Assembly: GCA_015490675.1 (NCBI GenBank)
Contig: WFXI01000284.1
Span: 1-5,354 of the forward strand
Direction of reading: 5' to 3'
DNA: 5,354 bases
Source of the DNA: Hydrogenothermaceae bacterium
Lineage (GTDB): Bacteria; Aquificota; Aquificia; Aquificales; Hydrogenothermaceae
In this document: piece after piece, positions 1 to 4,887 of the stretch
Layout: each line of letters begins with the position of its first letter
How positions within the stretch are numbered: position 1 is the stretch's first letter
Notes under the pieces: model-generated
Databases searched by the model: none
What the model was told of the DNA's origin: nothing
What the model saw: the letters and a program-made list of their open reading frames with translations, nothing else
Translations under genes and position numbers: made by a program

Positions 1-88
1 TATGTGATTTAGAAGGAAAAAAGTACTTAGGATCTGGTGTTATTTTAAAAGGGTCTTCTTTTAAGCCAAAAAATTCTAGGTAATTCAT
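1..88 (-). CDS. N-terminus of an ExeA/GspA-type AAA ATPase (partial, runs off window)
   Basis: Only the first 29 codons lie in the window; the gene continues past base 1. The start is ATG at 88-86, overlapping the lptA stop by four bases (ATGA) and preceded by a G-rich Shine-Dalgarno-like run at 96-91. The visible peptide begins MNYLEFFGLKEDPF and continues ITPDPKYFF. This is the characteristic opening of the ExeA/GspA family of AAA ATPases, where an FFGL..xPF element is followed by TPDP and a short hydrophobic stretch before the Walker A domain. Family members act at the inner membrane with secretion or pilus machinery, often with a peptidoglycan-binding partner. The Walker motifs are outside the window, so the assignment rests on the N-terminal signature alone. 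Its position as last visible gene of a hemA-lptC-lptA run suggests co-translation with lptA. Confidence 0.72.
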   Translation of the reverse strand, partial: MNYLEFFGLKEDPFKITPDPKYFFPSKSH

Positions 89-579
89 TGTCCCCCATTC
101 TCATTTATAATTATTGTTCTAACTCTATTTTTACCACTAACAAATGCTTCTTCTGTATCAAGGTAATATGTAATAATATCTCCTTCTACCTTATTACCCT
201 TTTTTTCTAGGGTTGCTTTCCCTATTAATTTTATGTATCTTCCATTTTCATAATACTCTGCTTTTTCTGATTTTCCTACATACTCCCCTTTTTTAAATCT
301 AACATTTCCTATAGCTTCTATTTTTTCAAGTTGCGATTTATCTTCCTTTTTATCTTGTTTTTTCTTAGAAAAGTATATATACATTTTGTCTGCCCATAAA
401 GTAAAATCTCCCCTTTTTACTATTACATTACCTTTGTAAATAGCAAGTGCATTTTTATTGTCATATTTTAGCTTATCTGCTTCTATTAATGTTGGTGTTA
501 TATTTTTATCTTTAACTTGAGCTGAAAATGTAAAGTTAAAAACTAGTAGTATAATTAATACAAATCTTTTCAACTTCAC
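85..579 (-). CDS. lptA: LptA/OstA-family periplasmic LPS transport protein
   Basis: Predicted periplasmic bridge component that carries lipopolysaccharide from the inner-membrane LptBFGC complex to the outer-membrane LptD. Residues 1-20 form a signal peptide: basic KLKR, a hydrophobic run, then FSA before Gln21. The mature part has the OstA/LptA repeat pattern: IEADKLKYD (32-40), YKGNVIVKRGDFTLWADKMYIYF (48-70), then IEAIGNVRF (87-95) and an ITYYLDTEEAFVSG strand near 136-149. The length of 164 aa is about normal for LptA. A lysine/aspartate-rich segment at about 71-86 looks like a charged loop inserted between strands. The listed start is GTG at 579-577, whose GTGA overlaps the lptC stop. 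However, the purine-rich GAGAGG at 584-579 sits only 5 nt before an in-frame TTG at 573-571, which may be the real start and would remove just two residues. The family call is firm; LptA as opposed to another OstA-fold protein is supported by the adjacent lptC. Confidence 0.85.
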   Translation of the reverse strand: MKLKRFVLIILLVFNFTFSAQVKDKNITPTLIEADKLKYDNKNALAIYKGNVIVKRGDFTLWADKMYIYFSKKKQDKKEDKSQLEKIEAIGNVRFKKGEYVGKSEKAEYYENGRYIKLIGKATLEKKGNKVEGDIITYYLDTEEAFVSGKNRVRTIIINENGGQ

Positions 580-1082
580 CTCTCAATAATAGTTTTTACA
601 TTCTCAAGTTTTAGTATTTCTCTTTTCAGATTTATAAATATATTCTTACCTGTGGTAAGAGATTTGCCAGTTGTTATTTTACATAAATCATTTCCATATG
701 CAATTTGTTTTTTTAAGTTTATAGTTAATTCAGTTGTTAATAAATTCGTACTATTCATAGTTATCTTTACATTTTTATATAATTTAGCTAAATTTTCCTT
801 TTTATTTAAATTTGCTTTTTCTGAAGATATATAGGTTTTTCTATTACTTTTTTCTATATATCCACTTAAATTGGAAATTATGAAGTATTTTTCTGTTTCT
901 ATGGCTTTTTCTCCTACAAAATAAGTTTTATTTGAGTTTTTATTAACTAGAACAAAATCTTGAATTTTAGAACCTTCAAAAGTTATAGATTTTATTTTCC
1001 CAAATTCTATTTTTTTTATAATTATTCCAAATAAAAAAGCTCCAAGGAAAAAAATTACTGTAAATAAGAATACCTTTTTCAC
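576..1082 (-). CDS. lptC: LptC-family inner-membrane LPS export protein
   Basis: Predicted bitopic inner-membrane protein that receives LPS from LptBFG and passes it to LptA. One N-terminal helix spans roughly residues 4-23 (KVFLFTVIFFLGAFLFGIII) and is followed directly by a periplasmic domain. That domain has the LptC pattern: an ISSEKANLNKKENLAKLYKNV-type element at 86-105, then TELTINLKKQIAYG (117-130) and a late GKNIFINLKREILKLENV strand pair (145-162). At 168 aa it is slightly short for LptC. The start is GTG at 1082-1080, sharing GTGA with the hemA stop, and no convincing Shine-Dalgarno sequence lies upstream, so translation is probably coupled to hemA. LptC sequences diverge strongly, so the call rests on architecture, repeat pattern and the adjacent lptA together. 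No lptB, lptF or lptG is visible here. Confidence 0.78.
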   Translation of the reverse strand: MKKVFLFTVIFFLGAFLFGIIIKKIEFGKIKSITFEGSKIQDFVLVNKNSNKTYFVGEKAIETEKYFIISNLSGYIEKSNRKTYISSEKANLNKKENLAKLYKNVKITMNSTNLLTTELTINLKKQIAYGNDLCKITTGKSLTTGKNIFINLKREILKLENVKTIIER

Positions 1083-2383
1083 TTTTTATAAGTTTTAGTT
1101 TGTTTTTTTCTGGTTTCCCATTTAGGACTAAACATTTCTTCAAATATTTTTATATATTCTTCAGCGTTTTCAGAATGTGCTTTATCTTTTATATATGCAG
1201 TAGGTCTATGAAGTAGTTTATTTATTATTGCGTTAACTGCAAGCTCTATATTTTCCCTTTCTTTTTCATTTAGATATGGCATCTGGTTAAAAAGTTTTTC
1301 CAGCTGGTAATTTTTTATTTCTTCTGCAAAATTTCTAACCTTAGATATAGTAGGAGCAACTTTTATTTGCGACAACCATTTTTCAAATTTTCTAACTTCT
1401 TCATCTATAATAAATTCAGCTCTTGCAGCCTCCAATTTCCTTTCTTCTAAATTTTTATCCACAACATCTTTTAGGTCATCTATATTATACAAATACACAT
1501 CTTCAAGTTCATTTACATCTTCAGCGACATTTCTAGGCACAGATATATCAAATATGAATACAGGTTCTCCTTTCCTTTTTTTCATTACAGATTTAAAACT
1601 TTCTTTGGTAATAATAGGTTTTCTAGCTCCGGTAGATGTTATTACTATATCCATCTCTGGTAAAAACTCTGGAAACTTTTCGAACTTTATAGGAGTTCCA
1701 GAAAACCTATCTGCAAGCTCAACAGCCTTTTCAAAAGTTCTATTTGCAACAAATATATGTTTTACCCCTAAATCGTGTAAATGTTTGGCAGCTAGTTCTG
1801 CCATTTCTCCAGCACCAATTAGTAAAACATTTTTATCAGACAAGTCTCCAAAGATTTTTTTTGCAAGCTCGACAGCTGCATAGCTTATGGAAACGGCTCT
1901 TTTACTAATACCTGTTGAGGTTCTAATTTTTTTAGAAACATTTAAAGCTTTATCAAAGAGTCTAGTTAATATATGTCTTGCTGTTTTTAACTCTTTTGCT
2001 TTTTGGAAAGAATCCTTAAACTGGCAAACTATTTGAGGTTCACCTATTACCATAGAGTCTAAACTTGCAGAAACTCTAAAGATATGTCTTATTGCTTTGT
2101 CATCAAAATAGAAAAACATATGTTTTTCTAAAACATCTTCAGGTATATTGGAAAAACTAGACAAAGCTTTTAAAACTTCTAGTTTTAATTCCCCTTCATT
2201 ATCAGTTATTCCATAAATTTCAACTCTGTTGCAAGTAGATAAGACACAAACTTCATAAACGCTGTTTAAAGATATTAAAGCTTTTAAAATTTCATTATAT
2301 TCTTCATTTGAAAAAGCAAGCTTTTCTCTTATTTCAACAGGAGCTGTTTTATAGTTTACTCCAATGGCAAAAATTTTCATCAT
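1079..2383 (-). CDS. hemA: Glutamyl-tRNA reductase
   Basis: Catalyses NADPH-dependent reduction of glutamyl-tRNA(Glu) to glutamate-1-semialdehyde, the first committed step of C5-pathway heme synthesis. It is a cytoplasmic dimer. The 434 aa are full length. The N-terminal catalytic domain shows IGVNYKTAPVEIRE (7-20) and the STCNRVEIYG motif (49-58) with nucleophile Cys51. The substrate region includes His100 and SLDSMVIGEPQI (107-118). The NADPH domain has VLLIGAGEMAELA (186-198), ANRT (213-216), ITSTGA (248-253) and DISVPRN (279-285). The C-terminal helical dimerisation domain covers about 310-420 and includes LLHRPTAYIK (390-399). AGGA at 2392-2389 lies 5 nt from the first of two tandem ATGs (2383 and 2380); the first fits best, the second is possible. 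It lies 22 bp after a 34-codon ORF and its stop overlaps lptC. No catalytic residue appears to be missing. The short tail after about residue 420 is basic (WETRKKQTKTYKK). Confidence 0.97.
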   Translation of the reverse strand: MMKIFAIGVNYKTAPVEIREKLAFSNEEYNEILKALISLNSVYEVCVLSTCNRVEIYGITDNEGELKLEVLKALSSFSNIPEDVLEKHMFFYFDDKAIRHIFRVSASLDSMVIGEPQIVCQFKDSFQKAKELKTARHILTRLFDKALNVSKKIRTSTGISKRAVSISYAAVELAKKIFGDLSDKNVLLIGAGEMAELAAKHLHDLGVKHIFVANRTFEKAVELADRFSGTPIKFEKFPEFLPEMDIVITSTGARKPIITKESFKSVMKKRKGEPVFIFDISVPRNVAEDVNELEDVYLYNIDDLKDVVDKNLEERKLEAARAEFIIDEEVRKFEKWLSQIKVAPTISKVRNFAEEIKNYQLEKLFNQMPYLNEKERENIELAVNAIINKLLHRPTAYIKDKAHSENAEEYIKIFEEMFSPKWETRKKQTKTYKK

Positions 2384-2405
2384 TTATATCCTAAATATTA
2401 GTTTA

Positions 2406-2510
2406 TTAGTTTTTTTCATCTCTATTTATATAAAGCAATATACCGCCAACAAAAAGAACAGATATTAACAACATTGAAAATAATAAGATATAGTAATTCG
2501 TTTCACTCAT
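2406..2510 (-). CDS. 34-aa single-helix membrane protein of unknown function
   Basis: A short ORF starting MSETNYYILLF and ending YINRDEKN. ATG is at 2510-2508 and TAA at 2408-2406. A strong Shine-Dalgarno sequence, GGGGAG at 2524-2519, lies 8 nt before the ATG, which is the best reason to believe it is translated. Residues 6-28 form one continuous hydrophobic helix containing a VGGILLY element, and the ends are polar or charged (N-terminal SETN, C-terminal NRDEKN). It starts 4 bp after the upstream 61-aa ORF and ends 22 bp before hemA, so it sits within the same unit. I do not recognise a family. Its size and single helix resemble accessory subunits of respiratory or cytochrome-assembly complexes, but no sequence motif supports a specific assignment. 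Confidence 0.68.
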   Translation of the reverse strand: MSETNYYILLFSMLLISVLFVGGILLYINRDEKN

Positions 2511-2514
2511 TTTT

Positions 2515-2700
2515 TTATCTCCCCTTTCTTATTAAAAAGGCTCCAAATAAAGTTAAAGCAATGTATACAAACAGTGCAATAACTAAAACATCAACATTCA
2601 GTTCATTTTTCATTAAAGGTTGAATTATTGCAAAAACTATTACAGCAACACCAATATTTAAAATCTGTTTACCAACTTCTTTTAGTTCTTCTTTTTCCAT
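2515..2700 (-). CDS. 61-aa two-helix membrane protein of unknown function
   Basis: First gene of the leftward unit. The charged amphipathic start MEKEELKEVGKQ is followed by two predicted transmembrane helices at about 12-29 and 38-57, linked by a short polar loop (KNELNVD). A basic tail, IRKGR, closes the protein, giving a probable hairpin with both ends in the cytoplasm. I do not recognise a family with confidence; similar small MEK-E-type two-helix proteins are usually annotated as hypothetical. There is no Shine-Dalgarno sequence in the roughly 20 A/T-only bases before the ATG, although GGAAG occurs farther up at about 2728-2724. No alternative start codon is available near the N-terminus. 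The following 34-aa ORF begins 4 bp after its stop, and that ORF's ribosome binding site lies within this gene's last codons, which supports co-translation. Confidence 0.72.
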   Translation of the reverse strand: MEKEELKEVGKQILNIGVAVIVFAIIQPLMKNELNVDVLVIALFVYIALTLFGAFLIRKGR

Positions 2701-2707
2701 TTAATTT

Positions 2708-2722
2708 TATTATTTAATAATA
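2708..2722. repeat. 15-bp AT-only palindrome
   Basis: TATTATT and AATAATA form perfect 7-bp arms around a single central T. It lies 8-22 bases upstream of the 61-aa ORF start, inside the probable 5' leader. It contains no G or C, so it could arise by chance in such AT-rich DNA and would form only a weak hairpin. Confidence 0.4.
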
Positions 2723-2724
2723 TC

Positions 2725-2749
2725 TTCCTATTGTAAAATATTATAGGAA
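2725..2749. promoter_or_regulatory. Inverted repeat in the divergent promoter region, possible operator
   Basis: TTCCTAT (2725-2731) and ATAGGAA (2743-2749) are perfect 7-bp inverted arms separated by 11 bp, so arm centres are 18 bp apart. The site is near the middle of the 91-bp gap between two divergent units and contains the minus-strand TATAAT. Spacing and placement would suit a dimeric regulator controlling one or both units. No known binding motif is recognised, and the functional role is inference. Confidence 0.4.
2740..2745 (-). promoter_or_regulatory. Candidate sigma-70 -10 element for the leftward unit
   Basis: The minus strand reads TATAAT here, a perfect consensus -10. The expected -35 zone (about 2761-2768) has only poor matches: TTGTTT at 15-bp spacing or ACTTGT at 17-bp spacing. 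Transcription would begin near 2733, giving a leader of about 33 nt before the 61-aa ORF. On the plus strand the overlapping TATTAT (2739-2744) could serve the symporter, but no convincing -35 accompanies it. Confidence 0.42.
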
Positions 2750-2773
2750 ATTTCTCTTTAAAACAAGTAAAAC

Positions 2774-2779
2774 AAGGAG
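2774..2779 (+). promoter_or_regulatory. Ribosome binding site of the LeuT-like symporter, long spacing
   Basis: AAGGAG matches the Shine-Dalgarno consensus but lies 12 nt from the ATG at 2792, which is longer than usual. The frame upstream contains no other standard start codon before a TAA at 2768-2770. The ATG also aligns with the start of Aquifex LeuT, so the start is retained. Confidence 0.7.
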
Positions 2780-2791
2780 TTAATAAACAAA

Positions 2792-4342
2792 ATGATACAT
2801 AGAGAACACTGGGGAACTAGGTTAGGTCTTATTTTAGCTGTAGCAGGTAATGCTATAGGTCTTGGAAACTTTTTAAGATTTCCTGTTCAGGCTGCTGATA
2901 ATGGTGGTGGAGCTTTTATGATTCCTTATATGGTTAGTCTCTTAATTTTAGGGATACCTCTTTTATGGATAGAATGGGCTTTAGGAAGATATGGCTCTAA
3001 AATAGGTCATGGAACAGCTCCAGCAGTTTTTGATAGTTTATGGAAATCTAAGCTTGCTAAATATATTGGTATTTTAGGAGTTATTATTCCACTTGTAGTT
3101 GTTATTTACTATACCTATATAGAAAGCTGGACTTTACTTTATAGTTTTTTCAGCCTAATAGGGAAACTTCCACATACTCCTCTTGAAGGAAATGTTCAAG
3201 ATTATTTAAAACCTTTTGAAACATTTTTAGTGAGTATTATTGGAGCAAATAGTGATAGTTCTTTATTTTATGCTGTTCCATGGTATACATATTTATTTTT
3301 TGTGATAACTCTTTTATTAAATCTTTATATTTTATTTAGAGGTGTAAGTGCTGGTATTGAAAAAGTAGCAAGAATTGCTATGCCATTAATTTTTATAATG
3401 GCAATTGTTTTAATGATCAGAGTATTTACCTTAAGCTCCCCAGATGGTAGAAATGTTTTAGATGGTCTTGGCTTCTTATGGAATCCAGACTTTTCTGCTT
3501 TAACAGACCCTAAAGTTTGGCTTGCCGCTGCAGGGCAGGTATTTTTCACTTTGAGTGTTGGTTTTGGAGCTATTTTAACCTATGCATCTTATCTTAGACC
3601 TAAAGATGATATTGCATTAAACGGAGTGGCAGGGGCTTCTGTAAACGAGTTTGCAGAGGTGATTCTAGGAGCATCAATTGGAATTGTTGCCTCTGTAATA
3701 TTCTTTGGAGTTGCAGGAACACAGCATATAGCAGAAAATGGTGCATTTAATCTTGGTTTTATGGCTTTACCTGCAATTTTTGCAAATATACCTTATGGAG
3801 AGTTTTTTGGATTTTTATGGTTTTTACTCTTATTTTTTGCAGGAATAACATCTTCAATAGCTTTAGCTCAACCTGCAATAGCATTTTTAGAAGATGAGTT
3901 TAAATTTTCTAGAAAAAAAGCTGTTTTAGTTCTTGGAGCGTTTTTATTTATCACAGCTCATATTCCTATCTTTATTAAAAAAGCTTTAGATGAAATGGAT
4001 TTTTGGGTTGGAACTTTTGGTCTTGTAGTTTTTGCTTTACTTGAAGCATTGGTATTTTTCTGGTTTTATAACTCTAAAAAAGCTTGGAATGAGTTAACAA
4101 GAGACAATGATATACAAATTCCATCTGTATTTTATTACATAATGAAATATGTAGCTCCAGCACTTTTAATAATAATCTTGCTATCCTGGTCTATACAACA
4201 ACTCCCAGCAAAACTTTCTGAAAATGATTTAAATGTATGGATAGCTAGAGGGTTTATAATTGGTTTAATAATAATATCTATTATCCTTGTAAAACTTGCT
4301 TGGAATAAGAGAGGTAAGGAAAATGTCTCAGCATCTACTTAA
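2792..4342 (+). CDS. leuT: LeuT-like Na+-coupled amino-acid symporter (NSS/SLC6 family)
   Basis: Inner-membrane importer coupling Na+ entry to uptake of small hydrophobic amino acids. The 516 aa with 12 predicted helices match Aquifex LeuT (519 aa, recalled), with equivalent residues shifted by one. TM1 has AGNAIGLGNFLRFPVQAADNGG (18-39), holding Na-site residues Gly19, Ala21, Ile22 and Asn26. Tyr107 and Phe252 form the extracellular lid and Arg29-Asp403 the outer salt bridge. TM6 has FFTLSVGFG (251-259) with Thr253, Ser255 and Phe258. Asn285 in TM7 completes Na1; Ala350, Thr353 and Ser354 in TM8 complete Na2. The inner gate Arg4-Asp368 with Tyr267 is kept. Glu289 replaces the chloride-site serine of animal SLC6 members, predicting Cl- independence. 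Differences from LeuT include Leu358 for pocket Ile359 and Phe287 for Lys288. Leucine/alanine-type substrates are likely but unproven. The gene heads the rightward unit, and its last 20 bp overlap a small membrane-protein ORF. Confidence 0.95.
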   Translation: MIHREHWGTRLGLILAVAGNAIGLGNFLRFPVQAADNGGGAFMIPYMVSLLILGIPLLWIEWALGRYGSKIGHGTAPAVFDSLWKSKLAKYIGILGVIIPLVVVIYYTYIESWTLLYSFFSLIGKLPHTPLEGNVQDYLKPFETFLVSIIGANSDSSLFYAVPWYTYLFFVITLLLNLYILFRGVSAGIEKVARIAMPLIFIMAIVLMIRVFTLSSPDGRNVLDGLGFLWNPDFSALTDPKVWLAAAGQVFFTLSVGFGAILTYASYLRPKDDIALNGVAGASVNEFAEVILGASIGIVASVIFFGVAGTQHIAENGAFNLGFMALPAIFANIPYGEFFGFLWFLLLFFAGITSSIALAQPAIAFLEDEFKFSRKKAVLVLGAFLFITAHIPIFIKKALDEMDFWVGTFGLVVFALLEALVFFWFYNSKKAWNELTRDNDIQIPSVFYYIMKYVAPALLIIILLSWSIQQLPAKLSENDLNVWIARGFIIGLIIISIILVKLAWNKRGKENVSAST

Positions 4343-4448
4343 TACATACGGAGCTATATTTATGGCTGTATCGTGGCTTATTGTTATAGGCTTGAATGTA
4401 TTTTCTTTTTATAAGATACTATCTAAGGAAAAGGAAAATAAAAACTAA
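4323..4448 (+). CDS. 41-aa MetS-like small subunit of the NSS transporter
   Basis: An ORF in the +1 frame relative to the symporter, starting at ATG 4323 within the symporter's last codons and ending at TAA 4446-4448. A GAGAGG sequence at 4309-4314, 8 nt upstream, gives a good ribosome binding site; AAGGA at 4316-4320 is too close to serve well. The protein begins MSQHLLNTYGAIFMAVSW, has one helix at about residues 10-31 (GAIFMAVSWLIVIGLNVFSFY), then a basic, lysine-rich cytoplasmic tail (KILSKEKENKN). Small single-helix subunits with an AI.M start to the helix accompany some bacterial NSS transporters, as in the Corynebacterium MetP-MetS methionine/alanine importer, and are encoded immediately downstream. 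Size, helix pattern, position and overlap all fit that group. Residue-level similarity is modest, so subunit status is inferred mainly from context. Translation is probably coupled to the symporter. Confidence 0.75.
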   Translation: MSQHLLNTYGAIFMAVSWLIVIGLNVFSFYKILSKEKENKN

Positions 4449-4454
4449 CTAAAC

Positions 4455-4459
4455 GGAGG
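4455..4459 (+). promoter_or_regulatory. Ribosome binding site of ndk
   Basis: GGAGG, five bases before the ATG at 4465, is the strongest Shine-Dalgarno match in the window. It lies within the 16-bp gap after the small-subunit ORF. The gap has no room for a separate promoter, although one could lie inside the upstream coding region. Confidence 0.85.
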
Positions 4460-4464
4460 TATAT

Positions 4465-4887
4465 ATGGCAGTAGAAAGAACTTTGATGCTAATTAAACCT
4501 GATGCTGTAAAAAAAGGTGTAGAAGGTGAAATTATTGCACATGTTCAAAAACAAGGATTTAAGCTTGTTGCATTAAAAAAATTAAAATTAACTAAAGAAC
4601 AGGCGGAAAAATTTTACTATGTTCATAGAGAAAGACCTTTCTTTGATGAACTTACAACTTTTATGTCTTCAGGACCTATTGTTGCTATGGTATGGGAAGG
4701 TGAAGATGCAATTGCAAGAATTAGAGAAATAATGGGAGCAACAAACCCAGAAGAAGCAGAAGAAGGAACTTTAAGAAAGCTATATGGAACAAATATTGGA
4801 GAAAATGCTGTCCACGGTTCAGATTCTAAAGATTCAGCGGAGTATGAAATACCATTTTTCTTTAGTGGGTTAGAATTAGTTGGTTAA
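4465..4887 (+). CDS. ndk: Nucleoside diphosphate kinase
   Basis: Transfers the gamma-phosphate from ATP to nucleoside diphosphates through a phosphohistidine intermediate, balancing NTP and dNTP pools in the cytoplasm. The 140 aa are full length. It opens with ERTLMLIKPDAV (4-15) with Lys11. FYYVHRERPFF (50-60) supplies Tyr51 and the arginine-rich lid region, and MSSGPIVAMVWEG (67-79) is the family core strand. GATNPEEAEEGTLR (91-104) provides Thr93 and Arg104. The signature NAVHGSDS (114-121) contains Asn114 and the catalytic His117. All expected catalytic positions are present. It follows the small transporter subunit by 16 bp and its 3' end overlaps the next ORF by 8 bp, so it is probably transcribed with the symporter although the functions are unrelated. 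Nothing suggests horizontal acquisition. Confidence 0.98.
   Translation: MAVERTLMLIKPDAVKKGVEGEIIAHVQKQGFKLVALKKLKLTKEQAEKFYYVHRERPFFDELTTFMSSGPIVAMVWEGEDAIARIREIMGATNPEEAEEGTLRKLYGTNIGENAVHGSDSKDSAEYEIPFFFSGLELVG

Noticed and set aside
652..834. 60-codon open frame on the plus strand
   Set aside because: It is antisense to lptC. Its hydrophobic, Phe-rich translation is the expected shadow of Lys/Asn-rich coding sequence.
1554..1883. 109-codon open frame on the plus strand
   Set aside because: It lies wholly antisense to hemA's NADPH domain, has no ribosome binding site or recognisable domain, and its composition follows from the opposite-strand codons.
2701..2791. Riboswitch or structured leader in the divergent gap
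   Set aside because: The gap is only 91 bp and mostly A/T, with just one short spaced inverted repeat and one AT-only palindrome. No known riboswitch core is visible.
3325..3549. 74-codon open frame on the minus strand
   Set aside because: It is antisense to the middle of the LeuT-like gene, with no start signal and no family resemblance.
4343..4464. Possible terminator or promoter between the symporter and ndk
   Set aside because: No GC-rich hairpin followed by a T-run is present. The stretch is taken up by the 41-codon ORF and the ndk ribosome binding site.
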